Shown here: positions 20,002-28,034 of the stretch, one piece after another
Numbering within the stretch: the first letter of the stretch is position 1
How the letters are laid out: every line of letters starts with the position of its first letter
From: Piscinibacter caeni
GTDB lineage: Bacteria; Pseudomonadota; Gammaproteobacteria; Burkholderiales; Burkholderiaceae_C
NCBI GenBank assembly: GCA_003265685.1
Contig: KZ836117.1
Span: forward strand, 3,989 to 58,337
Length of the DNA: 54,349 nucleotides
Direction of reading: 5' to 3'
The notes under the pieces: model-generated
Database searches by the model: none
Seen by the model: only the letters and a program-made list of their open reading frames with translations
What the model was told of the DNA's origin: nothing
Translations under genes and position numbers: made by a program

Positions 20002-21243
20002 ATGAATCCGACCGGCGTGTCCCTGCCCGCCCTGCTCGGCGCCCTGGCCGCCTGCCTCGGCGTGGCAGCCTATCTCGCCTGGGGCCTGCCGCGCCTGTCC
20101 CGACCGGTCGGGCGCCTGCTCAGCGCGGCGCTCGTGGCGGCCGGCCTGCTGGCCTCCCTGGCCTGGCCGGCGGCGCATGCCCTGCTCCTGCCGGTCGTGG
20201 GCCTGCTGTTCGGCCACCTCGGGCGCGAACTCGGCCCGTGGGCGACGCGTCCCGCGGTGCGTGCCGGCGATCCGGTCGGCGCCAGCCACCCGAGCCGCCC
20301 CGGCCCGACGACCCTGCCGGGCCAGCCCTCGCGGACGCAGGCACCGGCCACGCTGGGCCGCTACCGCGTCGACTCGGAGATCGGCCGCGGCTCGATGGGC
20401 GCGGTCTACCTCGGGCACGACCCGCAGATCGGCCGCCGCGTCGCCATCAAGACGATGGCGCTCAGCCGCGAGTTCCACGGCGACCAGCTGGTCGAGGCGC
20501 GGGCGCGCTTCTTCCGCGAGGCCGAGACTGCCGGGCGGCTGCAGCACCCGGACATCGTCACCATCTTCGATGCCGGCGAGAGCGGCGAACTGGCCTGGAT
20601 CGCGATGGAGTACATCCAGGGCCACGACCTGCAGCGCTACACCGTGCTGCGCCGGCTGCTGCCGCTGGCGCAGCTGCTGCCGATCGTCGCCCGGGTGGCC
20701 GACGCGCTGGCCTATGCGCACCGCCAGGGCATCGTGCACCGCGACATCAAGCCGGCCAACGTGATGATCGACCCGGACACCGACCTGGTGAAGGTGATGG
20801 ATTTCGGCGTCGCCCGCATGGCCGACGCGACCAGCACCCGCACCGGGCTGGTCATCGGCACGCCCTCGTTCATGTCGCCCGAGCAGATGGCCGGACGGCC
20901 GGCCGACCGCCGCAGCGACCTCTACTCGCTCGGCGTGATGCTGTTCCAGCTGCTGACCGGCCGGCTGCCGCACGAGGGCGACACCATGGCCCGGCTGATG
21001 CACCAGATCGCCCACGAGGCGGCGCCCGACGTGCGCACCCTGCGCCCGGACGTGCCCGAGGCGCTGGCCGACATCGTCGCCCTCGCGCTGGAGAAGCGCA
21101 TCGAGGTGCGCTACGCCGACGGGCAGCAGCTCGCCGCCGACCTGCGCGCGGTGCACGCCTCGCTCGCGGTCGAGCCGCCGGACCCCTTCGAGCGAACCGT
21201 GACGTTTTCACGCGACGAACCGAGGCACAATTCCGCGACATGA
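20002..21243 (+). CDS. Membrane-anchored Hanks-type Ser/Thr protein kinase
   Basis: A 413-residue kinase. The N-terminus has two hydrophobic segments (about 7-29 and 40-73), then a Pro/Ser-rich linker and a complete kinase domain from about 121. The domain has the G-loop GRGSMG (128-133), catalytic Lys150 (VAIK), HRDIKPAN (246-253), DFG (267-269) and GTPSFMSPEQ in the activation segment. The membrane segments precede the kinase, the reverse of the PknB layout, and no sensor domain is visible outside. ATG 20002 has an AGGAG at 19989-19993. PP2C phosphatase and FHA genes follow, giving a kinase-phosphatase-reader set. Confidence 0.93.
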   Translation: MNPTGVSLPALLGALAACLGVAAYLAWGLPRLSRPVGRLLSAALVAAGLLASLAWPAAHALLLPVVGLLFGHLGRELGPWATRPAVRAGDPVGASHPSRPGPTTLPGQPSRTQAPATLGRYRVDSEIGRGSMGAVYLGHDPQIGRRVAIKTMALSREFHGDQLVEARARFFREAETAGRLQHPDIVTIFDAGESGELAWIAMEYIQGHDLQRYTVLRRLLPLAQLLPIVARVADALAYAHRQGIVHRDIKPANVMIDPDTDLVKVMDFGVARMADATSTRTGLVIGTPSFMSPEQMAGRPADRRSDLYSLGVMLFQLLTGRLPHEGDTMARLMHQIAHEAAPDVRTLRPDVPEALADIVALALEKRIEVRYADGQQLAADLRAVHASLAVEPPDPFERTVTFSRDEPRHNSAT

Positions 21244-21278
21244 GACGGTAGCCGTCCCCCAGCGACGGCCCGCTGCCG

Positions 21279-22082
21279 ATGACCGAGCCACTACCGACGA
21301 TGACCCTGGAGTTCCACAGCGCGACCGACACCGGCCGGGCGCGCAACAACAACGAGGACTCGGTGGCGCTGGACGAGGCCTGCGGGCTGATCGTGCTGGC
21401 CGACGGCATGGGCGGCTACAACGCCGGCGAGGTGGCCAGCAGCATGGCCACCTCGTTCATCAAGACCGAGCTTGGCCGCTGGCTGACGGAGGCCTCCGAC
21501 AACGCCTCCGACACCGACGTGCGGCGCGCGATGGACATCTGCGTGGACAACGCCAACCGGGCGATCTTCAACGCCGCCAACTCCAACCCGCAGTACGCAG
21601 GCATGGGCACGACGCTGGTGGTGGGCGTGTTCCGCGACGGCCGGCTGCTGATGGGCCACGTGGGCGACTCGCGCGGCTACCGCCTGCGCGGCGGGCGCCT
21701 GACGCAGATCACGCACGACCACTCGCTGCTGCAGGAGCAGATCGACTCCGGCCTGATCACCGCCGAGCAGGCCGCGTTCTCGGCCAACAAGAACCTCGTG
21801 ACGCGGGCGGTCGGGGTCGAGGACACCGTGCTGCTCGAGACCCACCTGCACGACGTGCTGCCCGGCGACATGTACCTGCTGTGCTCGGACGGCCTGTCCG
21901 ACATGCTGGACGACGATTCCATCGCGCAGCTGTTGCAGGGCCACGACGCCTTGTCCGACGTGGCATCTGCCTTGGTGGAGGCCGCCAACGACGCAGGCGG
22001 AAAGGATAATATCTCGGTGGTCCTTGCCAGGGTGCGTGGGCCGGCCGGGCCATCCCGTTCATGGTGGCCGTTCCGGCGCTGA
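21279..22082 (+). CDS. PP2C-type Ser/Thr protein phosphatase
   Basis: A 267-residue PPM/PP2C phosphatase, the likely antagonist of the kinase upstream. The metal-binding motifs are present: RNNNEDS near 23-29, VLADGMGGYNAGE near 39-51, GHVGDSRGYRLR near 127-138, the SDGLSDML motif, and GGKDNISVVL at the end. It is soluble with no membrane segment. The start is either ATG 21279 or ATG 21300; neither has a strong ribosome-binding site. The gene is 35 bases after the kinase stop and 53 bases before the FHA gene. Confidence 0.94.
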   Translation: MTEPLPTMTLEFHSATDTGRARNNNEDSVALDEACGLIVLADGMGGYNAGEVASSMATSFIKTELGRWLTEASDNASDTDVRRAMDICVDNANRAIFNAANSNPQYAGMGTTLVVGVFRDGRLLMGHVGDSRGYRLRGGRLTQITHDHSLLQEQIDSGLITAEQAAFSANKNLVTRAVGVEDTVLLETHLHDVLPGDMYLLCSDGLSDMLDDDSIAQLLQGHDALSDVASALVEAANDAGGKDNISVVLARVRGPAGPSRSWWPFRR

Positions 22083-22135
22083 GGTCGAGACGCAGGCGCC
22101 CGAGAGACGACAACGAGACACGAGGACGCGAAAGC

Positions 22136-22807
22136 ATGGGCAAGCTGGTCGTATCGCTGGACGGTGTGGTGATCAAGGAGGTGCAGATCACCAAGGACAA
22201 GACCACGCTCGGTCGGCGGCCCTACAACGACATCGTGATCGACAACCTCGCCGTCAGCGGCGAGCACGCGGTGCTGCAGATGGTCGGTGCGGACGTCTTC
22301 ATCGAGGACCTGAACAGCACCAACGGCACCTACATCAACGGCAAGGCGATCAAGAAGCAGCTGTTGAGCCACAACGACACCGTCGAGATCGGCAAGTACA
22401 AGATCAAGTACCTGGTCGAGGACGGCACCGACTACGAAAAGACGATGATCATGAAGCCCGGCGCCTCGGCCAACGCCGCGGCGGCGGCCTATTCGCCCAC
22501 GGTCGGCTTCGGTGCCTCGGGCTTCGGCTCGCTCGGCTCGGGCAACGGCCCGGCCTCGATCAAGGTGCTCAACGGCGCGGCGGCCGGCCGCGAGGTGCAG
22601 CTGACCAAGGTCGTTACCACGGTCGGCAAGCCCGGCGTGCAGGTGGCCTCCATCACCAAGCGGCCGGGCGGCTACGTGCTGGCCCACGTCGAGGGCGCGC
22701 TGCGCCCGACGGTCAACGGCAACCCCGTGATGGGCGAGACCGTGCATCTGAAGAACGGCGACGTGGTCGAGCTCGCCGGCACGCAGATGCAGTTCGTGCA
22801 GAACTGA
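22136..22807 (+). CDS. FHA-domain protein with a degenerate second FHA-like domain
   Basis: A 223-residue soluble protein. Residues about 24-95 form an FHA domain with the phosphothreonine-binding residues in place: GRRPYND (26-32), SGEH (41-44) and NSTNG (60-64). Residues about 140-222 repeat the fold (ASIKVLNGAAAGREVQL, then TVNGNPV, then HLKNGDVVELAG) but lack the GR and SxxH residues, so this copy probably does not bind phosphothreonine. The linker holds Thr103 (YEKTMIMKPG), a plausible phosphorylation site. ATG 22136 is preceded by GAGGA; it follows the PP2C gene by 53 bases. Confidence 0.92.
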   Translation: MGKLVVSLDGVVIKEVQITKDKTTLGRRPYNDIVIDNLAVSGEHAVLQMVGADVFIEDLNSTNGTYINGKAIKKQLLSHNDTVEIGKYKIKYLVEDGTDYEKTMIMKPGASANAAAAAYSPTVGFGASGFGSLGSGNGPASIKVLNGAAAGREVQLTKVVTTVGKPGVQVASITKRPGGYVLAHVEGALRPTVNGNPVMGETVHLKNGDVVELAGTQMQFVQN

Positions 22808-22826
22808 GCCTGCGGCGCCCGCGCGC

Positions 22827-24989
22827 ATGGGCGCCCGCGGCTGGCGGTTCGTGCGCGCCGCCCTGGTGGCGGCCCTCTTCCTGTTGCTGTTCGGCCATGC
22901 GGCCGAGGTTCTGAACTGGCGGCCGCTGAGCCAGCTCGACCAGGCCATCGACGACACCCGGCTGCGCGCCGCCATGCCGCGGACGCCCCACGAACGCGTC
23001 GTGATCGTCGACATCGACGAGGCCAGCCTCGCCCGCCTCGGCCGCTGGCCCTGGCCGCGCGCGCGCATGGCGGCGCTGGCCGACGAGCTGGTCGAACGCC
23101 AGCGTGCCGCGGTGGTGGGCTTCGACATCATGTTCACCGAGCCCGAGGCCGACGACGCACGGCTGGCGGCCGCGCTCGCCGGCCGTCCCGCCGTGCTGGG
23201 CTTCTACCTGAGCAACGCGGCCGAGTCCGGACGGGTCGGCCGCCTGCCCGAGCCGGCCTTCGACGCCGCGCTGCTGCGCGGCCAGCCGGGCTCGTTCACC
23301 CGCTGGCGAGCCTACGCCGGCAACGTTGCCGTCGTCGCGCAGGCGGCGCCGCAGGCCGGATTCATCAACACGCTGCCCGATGCCGACGGCAACCTGCGCC
23401 GCATGCCGCTGATCGCCGAGCTCGACGGCCGCCACTACGAGACGCTGGCGCTGGCCATGTTCCGCCGCTACACGGGCCAGCCGGCGCTGGAGCCGGTGTT
23501 CCCGCCGCCGCGCCCGCTGCGCTCGCCCTACCCGGGCCTGTCGGCCCTGATGCTGGTGCAGGGTGCGGCGCGCGATGCGATCCCGGTCGATGCGCAGACC
23601 ATGCTGCGCGTGCCGTACCGCAGCCCTGGCGGGCCGGGCGGCGGCGGCTTCCGCTACCTGTCCGCGGCCGACCTGATCGAGGGGCGCATCGCGCCCGGCT
23701 CGCTGGCCGGCACGCTCGTGCTCGTCGGGACGACGGCCCCGGGCCTGTACGACCTGCGCAGCACGCCGGTGGCGGGCGCCTTTCCCGGCGTGGAGGTGCA
23801 CGCCAACCTGCTCGCCCGCCTGCTGGACGGCCGCGGGCCGTTCGTGCCCGACTGGGCCGCCGGCTTCGAGGAGGTCCAGCTGCTCGTCGTGCTCGCGCTG
23901 CTCGTGCTGCTGCTGCCGCGCCTGTCGGCGCTGCGCGGCATCGTCGCCACGGCCGTGCTGCTCGCCGCGCTGGTGGGGCTGAACGCCTGGGCCTACCAGG
24001 CCCGCCAGTGGGTGCTGCCGCTCGCCTCGGGGCTGGTGCTCGCGCTGCTGCTCCTGGCGCTGCACATCGGCTGGGGCTACGTCACCGAGGCGCGCACGCG
24101 CCGCTCGCTGGCGCGCCTGTTCGGCACCTACGTGCCGCCCGAGCTGGTCGAGCAGATGGCACGCGACCCGCAGCGCTACACCATGCAGGCCGAGAACCGC
24201 GTGCTGACCATCATGTTCTGCGACATGCGCAACTTCACGCGTGTGTCCGAGGCGCTGCCGCCCGAGGAGCTGCGCGCGCTGATCAACCGCTTCTTCTCGG
24301 CCATGACGCAGGCCATCCGGGCGCGCCGCGGCACGCTCGACAAGTACATCGGCGACGCGATCATGGCCTTCTGGGGCGCGCCGGTGGCCGACGAGCGGCA
24401 CGCCGCCCATGCGGTGGCCGCGGCGCTGGCGATGGTCGAGGGCCTCGGCGAGCTCAATGCGATGCTGCGTGCGCGCGGCCTGCCCGAGATCGGCGTGGGT
24501 ATCGGGCTGAACACCGGCCTGGTGTGCGTCGGCGACATGGGCTCGGACATCCGCCGCAGCTACACCGTGATGGGCGACGCGGTGAACCTGGCCTCGCGCA
24601 TCGAGGCGCTGACGCGCCACTACGGCGTCGACATCCTGGCCGGCGAGACCACCGTGGCCGCGGCCGGCGCGCAGGCCGTGTTCATCGAGGTCGACCGCGT
24701 GCGCGTCAAGGGCAAGGAGGCCGCCGTGACTCTTTTCACGCCGGTGCCCGAGGCCCTGGCACGCAACGCCTCCTTTGACGAGGAAATGCGACTTTGGCGC
24801 CTTGCACTCACCGCCTACCGAGCCCAAGATGCTCCGCAGGCGCTGGCTGCGCTGCAGGAACTGCGCACCCGCTTCGCGGCGTCGCCCTGGCGCGGCCTGC
24901 ACGAGCGGCTCGGCGAGCGTGTGGCGCGCTGGGCCCACGAGCCCCCGCCGCCCGGTTGGGACGGCACCCACACCTTCGACAGCAAGTGA
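22827..24989 (+). CDS. CHASE2-domain class III adenylate cyclase
   Basis: A 720-residue membrane protein. An N-terminal membrane segment (about 8-24) precedes a large periplasmic CHASE2 sensor domain (about 30-335). Three membrane segments (about 345-420) and a C-terminal class III cyclase domain (about 445-640) follow. The two metal aspartates are present: Asp466 in MFCDMRNFTR and Asp510 in LDKYIGDAIMAFWG. The Lys of LDKYIGD and the Thr of SYTVMGDAVN form the Lys-Thr specificity pair of class IIIb adenylate cyclases, so cAMP is the expected product. A short helical tail follows. The phosphodiesterase gene begins 7 bases after the stop. Confidence 0.93.
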   Translation: MGARGWRFVRAALVAALFLLLFGHAAEVLNWRPLSQLDQAIDDTRLRAAMPRTPHERVVIVDIDEASLARLGRWPWPRARMAALADELVERQRAAVVGFDIMFTEPEADDARLAAALAGRPAVLGFYLSNAAESGRVGRLPEPAFDAALLRGQPGSFTRWRAYAGNVAVVAQAAPQAGFINTLPDADGNLRRMPLIAELDGRHYETLALAMFRRYTGQPALEPVFPPPRPLRSPYPGLSALMLVQGAARDAIPVDAQTMLRVPYRSPGGPGGGGFRYLSAADLIEGRIAPGSLAGTLVLVGTTAPGLYDLRSTPVAGAFPGVEVHANLLARLLDGRGPFVPDWAAGFEEVQLLVVLALLVLLLPRLSALRGIVATAVLLAALVGLNAWAYQARQWVLPLASGLVLALLLLALHIGWGYVTEARTRRSLARLFGTYVPPELVEQMARDPQRYTMQAENRVLTIMFCDMRNFTRVSEALPPEELRALINRFFSAMTQAIRARRGTLDKYIGDAIMAFWGAPVADERHAAHAVAAALAMVEGLGELNAMLRARGLPEIGVGIGLNTGLVCVGDMGSDIRRSYTVMGDAVNLASRIEALTRHYGVDILAGETTVAAAGAQAVFIEVDRVRVKGKEAAVTLFTPVPEALARNASFDEEMRLWRLALTAYRAQDAPQALAALQELRTRFAASPWRGLHERLGERVARWAHEPPPPGWDGTHTFDSK

Positions 24990-24996
24990 CTGCAGG

Positions 24997-25779
24997 ATGA
25001 TCGTTCAGGTTCTCGGCTGCTCGGGCGCGATCGCTGCCGGCTGCAGGACGACGGCCTTCCTGCTCGACGACGACGTGCTGATCGACGCCGGCACGGGGGT
25101 CGGCGACCTGGCGCTCGACGCGCTGGCGCGCATCGACCACATCCTGATCAGCCATTCGCACCTCGACCACGTGCTCGCCATCGGCCTGCTGGCCGACAGC
25201 GTGATGCGGCAGCGCCGCGCCGACGGGCGCGGCCCGATTCGCGTGCATGCGCTGCCCGAGACGCTGGCCGCACTGCGGGCGCACATCTTCAACGGCGTGA
25301 TCTGGCCGGACTTCACCCGCCTGCCCAGCGCCGAGCACCCGGTGCTCGAGTTCGTGCCCTTCGCCGTCGGCGAAGTGCTCAGGCTGGACGCGCGCCGCGT
25401 CGAGGTGCTGCCGGCGCAGCACACCGTGCCGGCCTGTGGGTTCGCCGTCGACGGCGGCGAGGCCGGCGCCTGGGTCTACACCGGCGACACCGGGCCGAAC
25501 CCGGCGCTGTGGATGCGCCTGCGCGGCATGAAGGTGGCGCACCTGGTCATCGAGACGGCGTTCTCCGACGAGGAGCGCCAGCTCGCCTACATCAGCCGCC
25601 ACTTGTGCCCGGCGGCGCTCGGCCACGAACTCGCGCAGCTCGGCGGCAGCGTGGACGTGCACATCACCCACATCAAGCCCGGCGAACTGCAGGCGGTGAT
25701 GCAGGAGATCGGCCGCCTGACCAGCCCGCACCGAATCCGCGCGCTGGCGGCGGGCCAGACCATCGCGCTCGGCGGCTGA
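24997..25779 (+). CDS. Class II 3',5'-cyclic-nucleotide phosphodiesterase (metallo-beta-lactamase fold)
   Basis: A 260-residue soluble metallohydrolase. The zinc motif is SHSHLDH (52-58), with further ligand candidates in TGDTGPN and near ITHIKPGE at the end. The GVIWPDFTRLPS segment and overall layout fit the class II cyclic-nucleotide phosphodiesterases (PDEase_II family) rather than lactonases or RNase Z, though specificity cannot be proved by eye. The ATG at 24997 lies just after the cyclase stop and the open frame upstream is a shadow. Its position suggests it degrades the cAMP made by the neighbour. Confidence 0.85.
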   Translation: MIVQVLGCSGAIAAGCRTTAFLLDDDVLIDAGTGVGDLALDALARIDHILISHSHLDHVLAIGLLADSVMRQRRADGRGPIRVHALPETLAALRAHIFNGVIWPDFTRLPSAEHPVLEFVPFAVGEVLRLDARRVEVLPAQHTVPACGFAVDGGEAGAWVYTGDTGPNPALWMRLRGMKVAHLVIETAFSDEERQLAYISRHLCPAALGHELAQLGGSVDVHITHIKPGELQAVMQEIGRLTSPHRIRALAAGQTIALGG

Positions 25780-25802
25780 TCGGGCCGCGACAGCTGGGAA
25801 AT

Positions 25803-25824
25803 GCGGGCCTGCGGGCCCGCTTTT
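25803..25824 (+). terminator. Terminator after the signalling block
   Basis: Arms GCGGGCC (25803-25809) and GGCCCGC (25814-25820), a 4-base loop, and four T residues, located 24 bases after the phosphodiesterase stop. Confidence 0.75.
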
Positions 25825-25851
25825 CGTTGGAGCGGGGCTCGTCGATCCGGG

Positions 25852-25866
25852 TGACGATATTCGTCA
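25852..25866. promoter_or_regulatory. Palindrome upstream of the pilin sigma-54 promoter
   Basis: TGACGA and its exact complement TCGTCA flank TAT. The site is about 95 bases upstream of the sigma-54 promoter, where enhancer-binding regulators such as PilR normally bind. Its match to a known PilR site is not established. Confidence 0.4.
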
Positions 25867-25958
25867 GTCGTGACCGGGCGGGTCGCGGCGCTGGCCCGGC
25901 CGGTGACTGTTTGTGTCAGCTGCGCGGGTGCATTTCACGGTTCCCTGGCCCGGTATGC

Positions 25959-25975
25959 GTGGCACGCCCTTCGCA
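25959..25975 (+). promoter_or_regulatory. Sigma-54 promoter of the first pilin gene
   Basis: GTGGCACGCCCTTCGCA matches the RpoN consensus (TGGCACG, then TTGC-like), with the invariant GG (25961-25962) and GC (25973-25974) exactly 10 bases apart. It predicts a transcript start near 25986, about 37 bases before the ATG. RpoN plus PilR control of pilA is established in Pseudomonas and others. Confidence 0.8.
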
Positions 25976-26022
25976 TCTGTTCGGCCGTGTCCCTCACCCA
26001 CCACCTCTCAGGAGTGTCTTTC

Positions 26023-26574
26023 ATGAAGCGTCGTGTCCAACAAGGTTTCACCCTCATCGAACTGATGATCGTCGTGGCGATCATCGGCATCCTGGCGGCG
26101 GTTGCGCTGCCTGCGTACCAGGACTACACGGTCCGTTCGCGCATCACGGAAGGTCTGTCGCTGTCCGGTGACGCCAAGTCGGCCGTGAGCACCAACGCCA
26201 CGACCCAGAACGACCTGAACACGGCTGCCAACACGTTCAACGGCGCGTTCACGCCGACCAAGTACGTGCAGGGCCTGGCGATCACCGCCGCCAACGGCGC
26301 GACGCAAGGCGAAATCGTCGTGACCTTCAACGCCGCCAACGTCGGTCGCATCCCGGCCGCCGCGACGCTGGTCATCAGCCCGTACATCAACGCCGGTGGC
26401 GCCCCGGTCGCCCTGGGTACTGCGCTGGCCGCCGTGCCGCCGACCGTCGGCAACGTCGACTGGGCTTGCCACTCGGTGGGTGTCGCGACCGCGACCAACC
26501 GCGGCGTGGGTGCCATCGCCGGTGTGACGGCAGCCACCCTGCCGGCCAACTTCGCGCCGAACGAGTGCCGCTGA
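26023..26574 (+). CDS. pilA: Type IV major pilin-like protein (copy 1)
   Basis: A 183-residue type IVa prepilin. The leader MKRRVQQG is cleaved before the methylated Phe of [20 protein letters not shown], with the required Glu5 in the mature protein. The variable domain carries a Cys pair (about 149 and 182), with DWACHS and the C-terminal NECR forming the disulfide-bonded D-loop. The ATG at 26023 has an AGGAG at 26010-26014 and is behind a sigma-54 promoter, and the gene has its own terminator. This arrangement suggests it is the strongly expressed major pilin. Confidence 0.94.
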   Translation: MKRRVQQGFTLIELMIVVAIIGILAAVALPAYQDYTVRSRITEGLSLSGDAKSAVSTNATTQNDLNTAANTFNGAFTPTKYVQGLAITAANGATQGEIVVTFNAANVGRIPAAATLVISPYINAGGAPVALGTALAAVPPTVGNVDWACHSVGVATATNRGVGAIAGVTAATLPANFAPNECR

Positions 26575-26603
26575 TCGGGAGGGCCTAGCCCTTCAGGATC
26601 GAG

Positions 26604-26628
26604 AAGGCGGCCCACGGGCCGCCTTTTT
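26604..26628 (+). terminator. Terminator after the first pilin gene
   Basis: Arms AAGGCGGCCC and GGGCCGCCTT around an AC loop, followed by further T residues (T run 26624-26628). Strong intrinsic terminator 30 bases after the stop. Confidence 0.9.
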
Positions 26629-26683
26629 CTTGGCCCGCTCCGGCCCCCGGTTCCGACAATAAATACCAGCTCAGGGATGTCGT

Positions 26684-27223
26684 ATGGGAACCAGAAAGTC
26701 CACCAGTCGCCTCCAGCGCGGCTTCACCTTGATCGAGCTGATGATCGTCGTCGCGATCGTCGGCATCCTGTCCGCCGTCGCGCTGCCGGCCTACCAGGAC
26801 TACATCGTGCGCAGCCGCATCACCGAAGGCCTGGCGGTCGCGGCCGAAGCCAAGGTGGTGATCAACAGCGGCGCCTCGGTCGGCGATCTCGCCACCGCGG
26901 CCGGCACCTTCAACGCGTCGTTCACGCCGACCAAGTACGTGCGCTCGCGCACGATGGATCCGGTGAGCGGCGTGCTGACGGTGACCTTCAACGAGGTCAA
27001 CATCGGCCGCATTCCGGCCAATGCCACGATCACGATGAGCCCGTACCTGAACAACGCCGTGCCGGTCGCCCTGCAGGCTGCGCTGGCCGCCAACATGATG
27101 GGCGTGGTCGACTGGATCTGCCAGTCCACCACCGCCAACACGGCGGCCTCGCGCGGCCTCGCGGCGCTGGCCGTTTCGCCCGGCACCTTGCCGGCCCAGT
27201 TCGCGCCGAATGAGTGTCGCTAA
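26684..27223 (+). CDS. Type IV pilin-like protein (copy 2)
   Basis: A 179-residue prepilin paralogous to copy 1. The leader is [13 protein letters not shown], longer than in copy 1, followed by [20 protein letters not shown] with Glu5. Shared downstream features include [30 protein letters not shown] and the same FAPNECR ending, so the two arose by tandem duplication. It lies behind the terminator of copy 1, has no visible sigma-54 promoter, and overlaps or abuts the accessory gene. This suggests separate, probably lower or conditional, expression. Confidence 0.92.
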   Translation: MGTRKSTSRLQRGFTLIELMIVVAIVGILSAVALPAYQDYIVRSRITEGLAVAAEAKVVINSGASVGDLATAAGTFNASFTPTKYVRSRTMDPVSGVLTVTFNEVNIGRIPANATITMSPYLNNAVPVALQAALAANMMGVVDWICQSTTANTAASRGLAALAVSPGTLPAQFAPNECR

Positions 27224-27272
27224 CATCCGCGGTCCGTCGTTCCAGCCCCCAAGCGGGGCGCCCGCGAGTCTC

Positions 27273-28034
27273 GTGAAGTCCGATCGTCTCAAGGCCCGCC
27301 TGCACGCCGCAGGCTGGCACCTGCTGGTGTCCTGCGTCGTCGCCGCGTTGTCGGCGGCCCTGGTGTTCGGGCTCTGGTACCCCGGCGCGTTCCGGCACAT
27401 GGCCGGCGGCCAGGGCCTGTTCATTCTCGTCGTCAGCGTCGACGTGGTGCTCGGCCCGCTGCTGACCCTCGTGGCCTACGACATCGCCAAGGGCTGGCCG
27501 CACCTGCGACGCGACCTGGCCGTGATCGCGGCGCTGCAGCTCGCCGGGCTGGCCTACGGGCTGCACACGGTGTACGTTGTCCGCCCGGTGGCGATCGCCT
27601 TCGAGTTCACGCGCTTTCGCGTGGTCTCGGCGGGCGACGTCTTCACGCCCGAACTGCTCGCTGCGCCTCCCGAGTACCAGCGCCTGCCGCTGACCGGTCC
27701 GTGGACGCTCGCCGTGCGCCCCGCCGAGGCCGGCTCGGAGCGCACCAAGGCGATCGAGATGGGCCTGAAGGGCGTCGACACCAGCCAGCGGCCCGGTTTC
27801 TGGCGGCCCTACACTGAGGCCCGTTCCGAAGCCCTGGCCGCCGCCCGTCCGCTCATGACCCTGCTCAACCGCGAAGCCGGCCGCCGCGCCGAGCTCGAGA
27901 AGATCCTCGCCGACGCCGGTGTCGACCCGGCCACCGCCCGCTTCCTGCCGGTGATGGCGCGCGGCGACTGGAGCGTGGTGCTCGACGCCACCGGCAACAT
28001 CGCGACCTACCTGCCCGCCGACGGCTTCAAGTGA
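27273..28034 (+). CDS. TfpX/TfpZ-family type IV pilin accessory protein
   Basis: A 253-residue inner-membrane protein. It has several hydrophobic segments, with LVFGLWYPGAFRHMAGGQGLFILVV-type and VDVVLGPLLTLVAYD-type stretches near residues 30-75 that are hallmarks of TfpX/TfpZ proteins encoded beside pilins. These proteins are linked to pilin stability or assembly; the mechanism is not settled. I prefer GTG 27273 because the family begins with a short Lys/Arg-rich segment before the first membrane helix. ATG 27210 would overlap the pilin by 14 bases and add 21 residues. The stop overlaps the next start (TGATG). Confidence 0.82.
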   Translation: MKSDRLKARLHAAGWHLLVSCVVAALSAALVFGLWYPGAFRHMAGGQGLFILVVSVDVVLGPLLTLVAYDIAKGWPHLRRDLAVIAALQLAGLAYGLHTVYVVRPVAIAFEFTRFRVVSAGDVFTPELLAAPPEYQRLPLTGPWTLAVRPAEAGSERTKAIEMGLKGVDTSQRPGFWRPYTEARSEALAAARPLMTLLNREAGRRAELEKILADAGVDPATARFLPVMARGDWSVVLDATGNIATYLPADGFK

